From positions 19,518,501 through 19,582,500 of the forward strand of contig NC_092580.1 of NCBI RefSeq assembly GCF_037975245.1: a stretch of DNA of 64,000 nucleotides, given 5' to 3'. How positions within the stretch are numbered: position 1 is the first letter of the stretch; each line of letters starts with the position of its first letter. The translations under genes were made by a program, and so were the position numbers. The stretch comes from Apostichopus japonicus. Lineage: Eukaryota; Echinodermata; Holothuroidea; Aspidochirotida; Stichopodidae. Positions 11,601 to 26,600 of the stretch are shown one piece after another. The notes under the pieces were generated by a model. The model was not told where the DNA came from. It made no database searches and saw only the letters and a program-made list of their open reading frames with translations.

Positions 11601-14600
11601 AATGATGTATTTTTTACTTCACCCTTGCATACACTATCTTCCTCACAACAACTACCCTCTCACTCTACCATTCCTATAGCAATTGGTAACCAGAAAATTG
11701 TCAATGTCCTCTCAGGACTGGTGATTAGCTGATTCCAATCTACTGTACCTCGCCCCCCCCCCCCACCACCCCCCTCTCATTGACTACTTTCCTAAGTATT
11801 ACATTCGTGAGGCTTGTATACCCAGTTCCTCACCAATGCCAAGAGACTTTCGTCCTTGTGTTAGGCTACGTTTAATTCCCATAGTAACAACATAGGCCTA
11901 TCAATTTGGTACATTTGTGTAAGGTTGTGTGGTTTGTTTAGCTTCTGCATTTAGTATCTGTAGTCAAAGACTTCATACTCTCAGTTCTCCCTGCTACAAT
12001 TATACTGGGAGACATTGTTCCAGCCTAGTTTTCTTGCTGAGGGAAAGGATTTAGAGAAAGGCTTTATCCTTCTCCATGCTTTTTTCTTGGTGTTACCATA
12101 CCTTCAAGGTATTTCACATCTTTGAGCATTTCCATCCCAAGTGTAAGAAGGTTAATTTAAGATTTTAAAACTTAAATGTTAACTTTAGCATTGTGAAATT
12201 ATAAATCCTAACTAGCTAGAGCAAGTGGGCTATTTCAACAAAATCATTATTTCATTATAAACAAGACCTTCCACAAAATCAACTCAAAATATTTTGTCAG
12301 TTCCATACAGTATGTCCTAAATGAGCATAATTTGCAGGGAGACTCTCAAAGGTACTGTAGCTTCTGTAGATTAAATTGCTGAGAAATTCTGAGCAATTTT
12401 GTTATCTAGTTAGAATCTGATACTTTATGAGAACTGTTTTTGACCTATTGTATGATGCCTGTGCTATACCATACCACGTTGCAATACTAACACAAGTTTA
12501 TCAAAACAGCTCAGCAGACTTTTAGTAACTTTCATCTCAAAAAGTCAAATTGAGGGTAAATTTTGTAATCAAAAAGTGCAACAAAACAAGAAGAGAGACA
12601 GAAAAAGTGATTTCATACTGTACTACTAGAAGGAAGTTGTGTTGTTGTTGTTGCAACACGTAAAAATTCATATTCTGTCTAGAACTGTTATGTAAATTAT
12701 GCTGCGAGTGATAACAGGCCCAGCTATCATAACAAGAAACTTGAAATGGATAATGTTAGTCTGCCAAGCCTCTTGCATCACCCTTAAGTATATAGACAGT
12801 ATATGCAAGGGGCTTCTGAACCCCTCCTTCCGGTGCAGCATTATTGGAAAGTGAATTTATTTTTGTTAGCAACTCCAGAATTATGTACACACAATTCCAA
12901 GTCAAGCATGTTGATTGGTGATAAAGCTGATCACCATCCGGTCTGCCACACGTGTCCCCATTTCGAGTGATCCTACTACATCCTGTCTTTGTGTGTGTAT
13001 ATACTGCTCGGTTCTTACGTGGGGTTTTCCAATTTGTTTTATCCTTCGATCCTCTTAATTGAGTATTTTTGAGCCAGACTAATTTTCTAGGCTGTGGGTA
13101 ATTTTTGTTACTTCCTGTTATGGGTGTCTGGTCTTCATACAGTAGATATTAATACAGAGTTGTCCTGTTGGGATGAGCCTGTAATACTGGGTACTGTCCT
13201 ATGTACAACCACATCGTAGGACATTCGCTCAATCAGGTTTCCATTGTCGCCTCGTCTTCGAATGCAGATGCTGTACGTACCTTTCCATAGGGGAGATTTG
13301 TAGCAATTGACTCGTTAACAAAACCCACATTTTAAGAAAAACGTCTTCAGTTACTTCTCACTCACATTGACTTGCAAAAATATGTTACATTTTTTGGAAC
13401 CTTACTTTAGTCTGGTGGTATCATACCTGACCATTTATCAGATATTTAATGCTCCTGAGATAACATTTATCCATTTACATGGACCATAAACAGAACTTTA
13501 CATTAGTCCACAAAAATCAAAGAATGGTATATAGTTTGCAATAATGAATGATGAATATTGGCTTAAGTTATCAATGTTGCCATGTATATATTGATATTAG
13601 TGGCATACCAATTACAGTATACCTGTTAAGATTGCAAGTCAATTCAATGTTCTTTCTTGGATTTAAAGCAAAAAATGTTGCTCTTTTTTCTTTCTTAAAA
13701 TTAACTAATTTGACATATTTTCTTCTTTTTGTTTGCAAGACACTTCCCATCATGGGGGACCTTCCAAACAAATTTGAGGAAGTTGGCTCAGTTGTGCAGG
13801 AATTAGTTTGTTAACAACACAAATTTGCAGTGAAATTATACATTTGCCAACAATTGACCTCTGACCATTTTGTTTTGAAGGTATGCACACACATACACGG
13901 ACAGCTTTTTACCTACCCCTCTCCAGATGGAACCCCGGAAACCATCTCTCCCCTATTAAATTCCTACATAGCAACCATTGCTATGGAAATTGAGGTTGAT
14001 ATAGTAGGCTTGCGTGACCAACAATGAGGTAGGAAGAAGAGAAACCACATGTTTCAATTTCTTCCAGTACTAGGTTGTTTCTGACGTCAAAATCAACTTT
14101 GAGTAATTTTAGAGTATCTTTGCTCTTCTCTTCATTTGGGTAGTATGTAGGAAGCGTGGTTTTCTTCAAAATGGCCTTTCCAAGTGTATAAACCCTAAAT
14201 GAACCCTTGTTACCCAATGACAGCCAAAGAATACTGACTGAAACCACAGTACATAACAATGGGTGCTTCAAGAAAGTCCACTGGTCAGGAAACTAAACAA
14301 ATGCAAACCACTTCCTAAAATTTATTCATTTGGTGAAATTTGCAGTAGAAGCTTAGTTGCAATTCTGAATGGACATGCTTTGATTCATTGTAAATAAAGG
14401 TACGTCAATTGTGCCGGACGGACACGACGAATGAAAAAGTTTAAAGCTTTGAAAGATTTTAAACCCTTGAGTGAATGTATTCTATTACTATTTGAAAGTA
14501 CCTGGAGAGGTGCAGTATATTTACTACAGTAACTGTTGAGGCTTCTGTGAAAGGGACTGATTTTGGGTATTATAAGGCTGAACGTATGATGGTGTGGACG

Positions 14601-17600
14601 TGATTTATAGTAGTACTGGTAATTGGAATGACCTATATTGCCATCACAAGCAGAACAAGAATATAGATAGTGTGTCTTTTATGGTCCTTCTCATCACATG
14701 CTATTCAAGTATTCTATAGAAAGATAGACAAAGTAACAAAAGGGAAAAAAAATTGTCATCAAAAGGAAAAAGTGATCATTTGAATCAAGGTTTTGATGGA
14801 AGATCATTTTTGGATGATTAACTGCATCAAATGAACAGGATGGCGACTATGGGACAGTTTGTGAAATCTTTCCTATTGTACCGTGCATCAAATTCCAACT
14901 GTCAGTGATGTTTCCCATTGCAGTATTTTCATTTGCATTCACGGATAAGCGGTGACCGTTATATTGAATTGAAAATATTTCTGCAGCTAGGCCTATACCA
15001 TCTGGTGAAAATGTGTTTAATATAACACAGTAACTTATTAGTAATTACCTCTTTGGATTAAACCTAAAATTATTACACATGGATTCTGCAATCAACAGAG
15101 GATTAGAGATCAGTAGATTGTTTAACATCCAGTACACTCTGTGTTCAGTGATCCTAAGGGATTAGATACTGTAAATGATGTAATAATAAGTTACTGGCTA
15201 CCTCTTATCAGTCTTGTGTGTATGATGAGGAAGGAATAGTAAGGAGGGTTTCTTTTATCGATTCACTCTGCACACCAGAATATGGAACCTTCATGTTACA
15301 GATCTATGTTTCAGCTAAGAGTACTACCCCTTGTTTTGGCAGTGTAGTGCACATTACTATAGTCTGCAGTGGGATGGACGATTCTAGTACAGCCTTTCAC
15401 TGTGCACCCAAAGAAATCCGTTCTGTTGGAATTTTCTTTTGGAAATAGGTTTATATGCTATTTACATCAATTCAATCTAAAAATATTCACAATAATGCAA
15501 CTCAGACCTATTCTTTGGAATGGAAAGTTGAAAGACCTTTAATACAGAACTTGTTGGGAATTGATGGATTTATTCAATGACTCTTTATGCATATAACTGT
15601 TATTGACTGTTATGGTAACCATAGAGAAATAATATTTTACCCTCCAAAGGCCTCCTGCACCTTTTGGTCAGTTACACTTACAAATAAAACCTTCCGACAA
15701 AACATCCTTAGACTCAGATGTCTTCTTTGTTTTCGATCGACAAAGAGTAACCTTTTTCACTATCAACTAATCTGGCAGCAACCATTACAAACTATCCTTC
15801 ATATGGAGACACTTTTAATGTGTGTGTTTGAAGATGGATTATTGGCAAGATTAAATACAGAGCTGACAACAGAGCCGATTAAGACTGATCCATCCAAGTC
15901 ATCTAAATCTCTTGCCAACCAAATCACTCCAGAGGTCACATGAAGGAAAACTGGTCATTTCTGTGGGACAGTAAAACTATACACCATCAGGTCTAGAGCT
16001 TCCACTATAGGTTTGTTCATCGTACGAGTCAGAACAGTAATGTTGCCAGTGCTGACAAAAACCTAAACAACTACTGCCTGTAGCTTGTCTAAAACAGACA
16101 TTCTAAAAAGGTATGAAAAGAAGTTTTGCTGCATGAAGAGCTAAGTGATTGACATATCAACAAAAGTTTAGGTTCTCAAAAGATTGCCAATGAAACTGCT
16201 ATTATTGATATGACTTTTACGTAACGTCACATTGCTTTAAAATAATCTGTAGTGGATATTCATGATACTCTTTGTAACTAAATTGTACCGATCCAAACCA
16301 GAAACCATCTCTTTGTAAACGTCCTCTCCATTTACAATGAAACTTTATCTGAGAGCTTTAACAGACTTTACAAAGAAGGAAATGCGACACATTGAATTTC
16401 GATGTATTGATGAATCTGATTAAAAATGCCTGGAGGGAGGTTTCAGAAGTTACGCTTCAAAATCTTGAAACTGAAATGGAGAGCAGTTGGCTACCCTGTG
16501 TACTATGGTATGTATCCTCCCTGTATGAATATTTAAAGACTAAATACTCATGGATAATACATATTTAATAGTTGCTGGCTGATTGTGGTGAATCAGATTG
16601 CATGTATACTGTATTGCAACATGCATTTACATGTAGGTGTTATGTACCTTAGTGGAATAATTCATTGATCTCATATTCCTACATAAAGATGCAGGCGAGA
16701 TTCAGTTAGGGATGTCTTTGATGGTTTCATTCATGAATTTTCTCACCAAGAATTTTTATGAGACAGTTTACAACTGCTCTCGTTGTGTAAGGAATAATCT
16801 TGCATGTTAGGCCTTGTCCACGGGGAAGGAGATTTGCTGGTGGATATTTCTCAGGAGTTATATGGAAAATACATTAGCAATGTCTCCAAAAATTCATGTG
16901 GGGAACAAGTATTATCCAACTTGTCATACTGTGTATATGACATTAATGACAACTTTGTAACAATACTGACTGCATACAGAGCATATATACACATAAATAT
17001 ATAAAGATCAGTATATAAAGTTCAGTATATAAAGTTCAGTATATTAAGTTCAGTATAAAATAGTAGTATAATGCTCAATGCAACTGGTGCAGGACTAGAT
17101 ATACTGGCTATTCCATTGTGTTGCAACTGTGTTGGTGAAATTCTGATGGAATAGCGTGTTTATACTATATATAGAATGATACATACTATTGGGACAAACT
17201 GACACTCTCTCCTGATTGTTTGAATGCTTGCACATGTCTGAGATGTGTATGCATGGTCTTTGGCAGAAACATGGTACCCATGATTCATGTAATATTACAT
17301 GTATGCATTCTAGCAGCACTGTGAGAAACATGTCAGCTCTCTTCACTTGAGACAGTGCAGTTTTGTCTATAGATAGATACTACTACTACAGTACTATACT
17401 GTGTATTGTGCAGTACCTTATACAATAGTTTACATATGTGGTACTATAATAGAAATGCCAGCTGCTGTATCCTGAGTTAATAATCCATGTACCATATTGA
17501 ATGCCTGTTCTTAATTACCCTGTATAAATTGCTCTATGTGAAACAGTCACCACACTTAACAGTCATCTGTTATCATCCCAAAATATGTTAGATAGTACAA

Positions 17601-20600
17601 ATTATGGTCACTGTAATGCCCTTATTTCAACAAGCAATCGATTGTCACCCTGAAATCATAGAACTTCATGTACACAGGAACCATAGCATTTTATAATTGA
17701 AGAAAGTCCAGAGACTTGAAAACTGCTACACAAAATTTGACACTAGATTATATTCCCTGACATGGAGACAAGCATGTTTGACTTAGACAGATATATATAG
17801 TATACTCTCATACCTTCTACATAGACCTACCATCATACTGTATGGTTGGTTATTAATTGCCTCAAGATGTTTTAAAAGGCACTAAGGAGCAAGGGGATTA
17901 GGAAGCTAGCTACCATATAACTGGAATACAATTAGCAAGACTGTAAAATTGTCAGTGTTATGAAAGCCCACTAACAGACAGTGTGCTACATTGATTTGGA
18001 TCATAAGCTAGTATAATTGGATAGGGGTAAGGAGGATTATATTGAGGTTGAGAGTCTATCAGTATGAGTGGGATGTATAAGTTTACAAGCTTCAAAATAT
18101 GCTACAGTAGAAAGTCAAGTAATGGTCAGGCAAATGTCATGGTCAGACTTAACGAAATACTTACATTTGCTTTGCTCCTCTCTTACCTGTCTCCCACTCT
18201 ACATCTGCACTTCCCCATCTACCTAACTACACACTGGGAAACATTTTAGCACTGCGCCCTCACTCCCTGGGAACCGCCCACTTACACCTCATTCCGAATC
18301 TACCACGCAGGCAGAAACTATACGTTTTTGCTAGCAATCCTTCCGTAGCAAATTTCATTGGTTTCTCAAGAGTTTTGGAAATCCATCATGGATCTGCGAC
18401 CACTAAAACACCTATGCAGTCGTCTCCAAGAAGCACTTTATAAGTATCCTTTTGTTTTCATGCATTTTTGTCCCTATAAATACAAAACAATTTCTTTCAC
18501 TGAGAAATTTATGCTTTAACTGTAGTTCATTATACCTGTTGGACCCCTAATTATAGCACGTTTGATCCGCCCAAAAGACTTTTCCGATGTGCTGCAGATT
18601 CTAACCATCAGAATCATTCCCAGGCATCTAGAGAAATGATTAATAGGATTTTCCAGAGGTAAATTTATTTTTGACTTGTTAGAAAAACAAGAATCTAAGC
18701 ATTCTGGTGAAATTTTTCAATCAGTAACTCCTACATGTTAGCATTGCCAGTTTTAAGATGTTCGTTTGAAGTTGAAGACATTTTATATCAAAATTGAACA
18801 TGAAGCAAACCACAGTGGTGTCATAGTTCCACAACTACGAAAAGCAATTTTTTATTTTGGTATTGTTGGCCGCCTTCCAGCCTGGAAGTATTCAGAGGCC
18901 AACAGGGTGATAGCCATCACCGTTATATCCCCTTAAGTACCATCATAACATATTTAATATTGAAGGACAAAGCAGCCTTTTTTTGTGTCCATGACATTGG
19001 TCAGTGTACTTCAGACAATATTATTTTAGAATTACTCAGCCTAAGGAAATTCTGTAACAGAAGAGTGTATTTGCAGGCATAATCGCGCCATTACAAAGCT
19101 AGGTTAAAGGAGCATGCATGTTGAGTTTGATAGGTCATTTCATTTCCCTCCACATCAGTCGAAATTACTAGGGTAATGCTCTGTAAGAACTCTGCAAACG
19201 GTTCCATAGTTTAGCGTAGTTTTACTGACGCTGTACACTCTGACTAGGCATTTTAGAAAGGTGCAACAAAATACGTTTTGAGAGAAATATGGAGAAGAAG
19301 TTTTGTAGGGTTCAAGAAATTCCATTGAGAAATTATACCAGATTCATCTGTTAACAAAGTAAAACTAAACAAGATGCCACCCATATGATTTCTTCAATAA
19401 TCAACAAAATTATACTGAAAACTGAAGTGGACATTAATGCCTCCCCCCCTCCCTCCTTCACCTAGACACCTCATTCTAGATGTGGATTCAGCCGGGGCTG
19501 GCATTGAACCCCGAACCTCCCGATTGCCTGTATATAAATATAGATACCCATATAGGTACCCACCCATAAACACAGATTTGAGATGGAGGGGGGAGGGGAT
19601 AGGCAGAAGTCAGACCAATGTTCAGTGGTGTTGATATCACCACCTACAGTAATGTGGTACCACACCCATGTGAAAATCATTGCTTTAGAAACAATAGTAG
19701 CATCATTCCCTTCATCCCCCCCACCTTAACACTCTCCTTCTCTAGCATTCCCTCTCCTGGATGTGCACTGTTACTATGTACCTGCTCACTAGGTAGTTTT
19801 TACTTTCATACTTAAGTTACTGACAATACTATACATTGCAATAATGCCTATCCCAACTTCTGCCTTAAATTGGACCAATTTGACATGCAATTAAAACAAA
19901 TCTGCTACGAATGGTTTGTAGGTCTCTAGGATAAATGTGAAAGGCGAGTTACAGAAGTAAGAGAATTTCTTGAGGCTGTTAAATTGTGACATGTATAAAT
20001 GAGCGTCTGTTCTTGTCTGCATCTGCTTGTGCTTTCCTATATTTGCCATGTTATGATGTGGACGTTACGTACGCAGTACATACACACAGTATGCAAACCA
20101 ATTTTACTTTGAGAAGTGTCCTCGTGTAAACGACATTCCATCCTGATGTTCTTTGTTGTTCACTTCTGAGTGATGAAGTGTTTATGCTAACTTTACATAA
20201 CATATTTTAAATGCTTTCATCTCTAATGGACTTTAATGTCCTCATAAATAAAATCCATATGTCCTCATAAATAAAGCCCATATGATAATTACTGACGTGT
20301 CATGTACAGGGCTATCACTATTGTACAGTGTTGGTGTCCCCTGTGAGTGTTGGTGTCCCCTGTGAGTGTTGGTGTCCCCATGAGTCAGGTACAGTCAGAT
20401 CAGTCACACATTTGTTGAGAGGTTCTGCAATAGGACTGTAGTTACAAAACTTGCCAATAACAAGCCAAATAAAGCTTTGTTGATATTTGTAAGGAGTAAT
20501 GTGATTGGTCAAATCTGTCCAAAAGGAAAACACAGGCTTCATTAGTGGCGATACTGCACAGTGTGTTTTGGTCGCAATGTTCGACCATGTGTACTGCACT

Positions 20601-23600
20601 GTATGTACAATTTGTTTGCTAAATCTCGGTACAGGCATATGTTCATACACTTAAAAAAAAAAAAATCTGAAATCTCCCAAAAGATGACTTGATTGGGGGA
20701 ATCCCCCCCCCTTTTTTTTTACATCCTAGCACTAACACTGGTACCAAGAAGCATGGAGCAAGTTTCTCAAACTCAATGCTTTCAGGTTTTCAACAAAAGC
20801 ATACACAACTTACATCATTACTTCCTTGCACTCGCTGCTGCCAGATATTACTGTTATTGACCGTGTCATATTTTAATTGAATTACTTAATTGTGTTTAAT
20901 TACTCTCACAAGCTATAAATTGCTGTTCTATGGACACAGTAAATGTACAGGTTCAACAGGTACATGTGTAATGTCATTAAGCCATAAGAATGCTCACTTC
21001 AGTCTTCTTCTTTCAGTTGATCCGGAGCCGTTAGTTTAGGATAACAAATCTTTTTACAACTTTTTTTACCTTTTTAAACTTTTTTTTACAACAGCTGAAA
21101 TATATATGTTGCTCCTGAGAATTAACTCTGGTTGGTTTTATGTCCATCAGTGTTAATGGTGTTGACTTCTTATTAATGAATGATAGCACTGATAAAGTTT
21201 TGTCACACTAAATTGATTTGCACAACAAGATATAACTACACAAATGCAGAGATGCTTAGCAGAGTTTTTTTTTTCATCATCCATTCCACCTTTGGCTTTA
21301 GTGGTTAACACTTATTTCAGGAGGAAATTTGTTGAACTTGATTGAACGCCAGTCTTAATGGGTAGCTCGGAAGGAAGAGGTTATTGACCTAAAGCTTGTG
21401 TCAATGGGTGCTGTGCGAAAATATCACCAACTGTTGTTCTATTTAAGCTAGTTGCTACATAAATCTATCCACATGATGCATAGATAGTTTCCTATTCAAA
21501 GATCTATGTTTCAGTAAAAACATTTTTTTGGGTAGACAAAATTAATCAAGTTCAAAATTTGTTATACAAAATTAAAACATTAGTTTATTCCCTTTATAAC
21601 AAATATGATTTGGACCAGAATTCCGGGCTATTCAGTGGGAATATCAGAACAAACCTATATACTTTAATATATCTCAACAAACAAATACCTTTTTACAATG
21701 TGGTAACATGAATATGAAATTTTTGCAAATCATGAATAGTGAGCTTACATTATTTAAATGTGCGCATTTGTCCCAGTTATTTATCTGATGAACATTATTT
21801 ATCTCTTTCCTGAACATGTTCCTGTATAAACTGGACCGGAAGCAGCCGGTTAATGTTTGTTATTTGGAGTACTTTAAACGTCAACAATTACAAATTCAAG
21901 AGCAACAACCGTTTGTTAAATCCCTGTCGTCAAATATGTGACCAAAACTCTTGAAAGCAGATGGGGCAAAATAAAGGAAACTAGGCTATAAGCTCAAGGG
22001 GTTATTGTTAGGCAATTGTATTTATTGATGGTTAGAACTGGCATGTATTCAAGAACCGCTGTTTCGTGTCGAATGTGAATGAGCTGGTTTGGGCGTTTTT
22101 ACTTTCAAATGTGATTTGATTTAAGTGCAATAAATACACACTCCAAAAACAGTTGTCAATACAGTAGTCAATAGTCCGGAATGAAATTTCGGAATCGTAT
22201 GTTTAATTACCCCATTACCTTTAGTGCGCAATTGAGTTCAAGGCCTGCGATTTGTCGAAAATACGACCCTGCCTGTTCCTTGATACAATATAAGTCGGGG
22301 CCTTGGAATACTCTCTTTTGGGTATTGTATCAGACAGTCGGGGTTTGCTTGGAGTTGGCACATGTGTTTTGATTTCTTTCTTTTTGCGCCAATACCGCAG
22401 CCAAAGATTACAGGTTATCAGTTACCATCTCTGAGTATGTGCGATATCATCTAGCAATAGATCCATATAACAATAACTTATTGACCTTACAGTCAAAGAG
22501 ATGTTGTAAGTTTAAGGAAATGACTTGCGCTCATAAGAAGTCCCATTTACATCTGTGGAATAAATTATCTTTTGTGGTGGATTTCTGAAGTTGATAAGTG
22601 GATATTTAAATTTTTTACTAAGGTTGCTTTCTTGGCACAGGAGGAGTTCATGGATGCTATAAATGTATAAGCTTAATCATTCAAATCTGTGAGTCAAGTT
22701 GAAGCTATAAAGGGCAAGAGGATATGATTGCTACACAGTTTATAATGGAACGGACTTGTAGTAGATATATGGTTTGCACTCGAATCAGATCAGCTTTTGT
22801 GTTATAGGTTAGATTGAGACTTCTCAACACGTTATTAATGACATTGTAAAGTTCAGGGGCTATTTGTGCTGTGGATCCACAGGGACAGCCTGCAAAATCA
22901 CAATTGAACAATCTGAAATCTCTGAAATGTGTGGATTTTTTTAAATCAAGTTTGGAAGCTCTTTTCTGAACAATTTTGTACACAGATACATGAATAGTTA
23001 GTACTTTTATCCACAGATGTAACTCCAAAACTAGCAATCCTGGATGTAAACTAATATTGTCAACTTTGTTAGGATCAGGGAAAGATTTGAAGTGACTTTA
23101 TTTTCTGATCTTGTTTGACATTCTCTATGCTCAATGGTATAATCTAAATAGTTCCACAAGGACTGTGTTTGGGTGTTTGACCAGACTCTTCAACTAGATA
23201 ATCTTGTAGATTCTTGTCATTCAGTGTCCACCATTGTTTATCTTTAGATGTCTGTTAAAATATTCTGTGTTAAGTCCTTTCTTTCTGACTCCACCAGCAG
23301 CAACTTGACCATTGGCCTCCATTATTTGACCTTAAAGCTTACAAGAGGCTGTGGTCATAAACTGCCCTCATCCTCCAAAGAGTCTTGTTCTTTCTAAAGG
23401 AGATTCTTCATCCATGGTTCAGTAGGATTTAATGGATCTTTACAGCAATTAGTTGCCCTACTTTGAAAGGAGTTTGACTCCTCAAAGCTATGCAAAGAAT
23501 AACACTAAGACTCTCCTTTAAATACTTTCTTGGATAAAATGGAAAACCTTGACAATAGTCCCTCCAATGGTATGGGAAAATATGTTAGGTGCAGTGTGCA

Positions 23601-26600
23601 GTAAATAACTGTACAACACTGGATGTATTGATATTTGAACAGTTTGGATGAAGTTTTTATCGGAAATATTTGTGTAAGGAGAGAATATTTTGTAAATGAA
23701 TTTATATTTTTATTGGATGATGAGGCAGCTTATACTTTCTATACCCTTGTTTGTTGTGCTGTTTTTCTCAATTGCATATATTCCAAAGTTGTGACTTTGT
23801 GTGTTGTTACATACTTTTTCAGCCAAACCTTTCAACTTTAAAGGATATGAATCCTGCTTGTTGTGATAAAAAATGCAGACGCTGCCATATTATTTGGTTC
23901 TCGGAGATAAAATCAGTTGACAATTTTAAGTGTGTAGCTGTGTGAGATTGGGGGCATACATGTACAGTTTTCATAACATTTCAACCTTGTGTCAATGTGA
24001 TTGATTGATGTCCTGTAGGTACAGTACAGTATATGGCTCGTTTGCTTAGTGATGGGTCTGGACAGTACTTAAGAAACTATTTTTTATCGTTGATGGAATA
24101 ATTGGATTTTCTAAGAGTTTGTGATGTAGGCAGATGCAGAAACATGAAAAAGAACTTTAAACGAGTCACACGGGTGTGTGGCAAAGTTGCCCATAAGCCA
24201 CATTTTCTGTTTCGCAATAACTTACCCAAGGTGCATGGTGAGTATGAAACGCTACAACAACAAAAAAGATCTAACACCCTTGATTTTGTGAATGTAACTG
24301 AAGATAACATTAAGCATCACTTGGTTTTGTTCTGTGGAGGGAAAGGAGAGGGGGGAGGCCAAGGGAGGGGAGGAGGAAATATTAGACAGGTTTCTGTGTG
24401 CCTATTTGATAATTGGATTACATATTGGAAGGGTTTCATAAGGATTGAGAAATTAATATAGTTTGCATGCGAGTGGGAGAATTGGGTAGTGGATAGGAGA
24501 ACATTGGATCATGGGAGGCTATATGATTAGAGCATAAGGGAAGGTAGTGCAGGATAGAATGTGGTCTAGGGAGGTCATTAAGGTGGTTGCATAGGTGTTG
24601 GGGCCGTGGGGGGGGGGATGGGGGTGGGGTTGATGCTGGGCATAAGTATAGGGGAATGGGGAGTATTGATATTTATTATTCGACTGAACATGTTAATTTT
24701 TGGATTGAGTTGTGTACAGAAGTGCATTTGGATAAAGACAGTAGACAGTGCACACCATCTACAGAGCTATGTGAGTTTAATAGATGGATGTACAGCATTT
24801 AACACGAATGCTGTCATGGGAACTGTATCCTACTTCTTCTCCCGTCCACCCACCCACCCCCCACCTTCCTCGCATTAACCCTCTTGCATTCCCTGCCTCC
24901 TTCTACTTGCTTATATGCAATAGAGTTAAACTTACACCGTACTAAATCTATTGCACAAATTCACTGAATGAAATATTATTAAAGTTATTGTTGCATAGTG
25001 GTATTTAACGTAATGTTCACATGGGTGTCTGACATACTCCACAGGTTAGGCTGGTGGAAATTTAATTTTTACTTGATATGCTTGTTTTCTAAAAACATTG
25101 ATGAGTATCATTTGTTTTACAGAGGAAGGTGTGCCACCAGCCAAAGTCAATGGTAATGATGTACAACTACAAGAAATACCAAATCATAACAACAGAGATG
25201 TCATACCAGGTGAGTTAATATCCATAATGATTTGATTACGATGTTAAAAGTTCTTTCCCGTTTTGATTTGTTCTATATGATTCTCAATAATATTAAAGTT
25301 TCTTTGGTCATTACCTAAGTCGAGGGTTAAATATCAGTAAACATATAAGTAAACATATGTGTGAATGCACCACTGTCAGTCATGTATACATACATTATGT
25401 ACATTGAAACATATCTATGTAGACTATGTACATTTATATACATTGAAATTTACAATTATTTACCATGAAATATGTACCTTGAAATATATGATACATTCAT
25501 GAACCTTGACATGTATGTTAACATGTGCATACATGTACCTTGAAATATAATACATTGATATATACGGCCCAGAAGTACGTACATATGAAGTTAAAAGTTC
25601 AAGTTTTCAGGTATACAGTCTCCGCATCAAGGCAAGACCTGCTCACTTGACATTCCGACAGTAACCTGGTAGCATTGGTAACTTGTCGCTCTCACACACC
25701 CCGATGTGCAAATTTCAAACCCAAGTCTTCCTGGGGGCACTACAGTGCATTTACGTGTCCAGAGGGGACTTGCCATAGGTCGCCACAAACAACATGTGCA
25801 CACAATTTTATTTACAAAATATTATGCAATTTACATATCTGGGTAAAGATACCTTGAAATGCATGTATACATGTATGTACCCTGAAATATGGATGTACAT
25901 TGATGTATCTTGGAATATACTCTTTTACATTGAGATGTGTATGATGTATACACTCATATATATCTTTATCTATATACCTTCCCATGACCTATTCATCATA
26001 ATTATCATCATGAATATCATCCAAGTTTTCCACCATGTCAATCATCTTTCTATGGTCCTTCCTTCTGGGAACTTTCCATAAATGGAAGTCTTACTATGAA
26101 TGGGTCTGTCTGATGGTTTTCATGCATGGATTCATCTGTCATCATTTGCTGCTTTAGAAGTTCACCCATTACTAAAGAGTGCTGGCCTTTGTCATTTACC
26201 TCTTAGAAAGGTGTTCATTGATGTAAAGTTCTGTCCATCCCTGTTTATTCAACCCTTAGGGCATGGCCAGGGTCATAGTCCTCTCTTTGTATCCTTGGGG
26301 TAGATTCTTACACTCTTTCTTGTAAATTCCTTCAAGTACATGTTCAGGTCTTGTTTCTCAGAGAAGGTTAATCGACACTTGTAATAATTGTTGTGTAAGA
26401 AGTTTTCGTTCAAAAAGCGGCCATCACAGAGGTGCTATGAGCCAAACGCTGCCTTCCTTGAGATATTGTATTTTATGTGTTCTTTGGCTGATCCTATTAG
26501 AGAGACTGTCTTTATTTCTGTTCAGGAGCAATTGTTAATACAAAAGTGTTTTTGGATTTAAAGTTCATGCTTTTAGGTAGCTTCACCATCATGTTGGAGA

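Larger units (their letters stand above)
8632..25122 (+). other. GRIP intron 1, 16.5 kb
   Basis: The 5' end is rich in 'taggcctaggc'-type sequence (8.68-8.97 kb). Other contents are a 66-bp tandem duplication (10846-10977), G/C runs (9797, 11753, 24608), short minisatellites (17.01, 20.23 and 20.33 kb), dispersed repeats (18185-18305, 19430-19634) and a possible small gene at 18388-19107. Between these I see unique AT-rich sequence. Minus-strand ORFs of up to 110 codons (20318-20650, 22705-23037) lack family features. Confidence 0.6.

Noticed and set aside
15587-15943. 118-codon ORF in GRIP intron 1
   Set aside because: It reads somewhat protein-like but has no recognisable motif, no domain and no matching neighbours; chance is adequate at this length.
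22705-23037. 110-codon minus-strand ORF, considered as a retroelement remnant
   Set aside because: No reverse transcriptase, endonuclease or gag-like motif could be found.
24102-24461. 119-codon plus-strand ORF
   Set aside because: No family signature. The second half is G-rich low complexity (Gly-rich translation) and there is no splice or start context.
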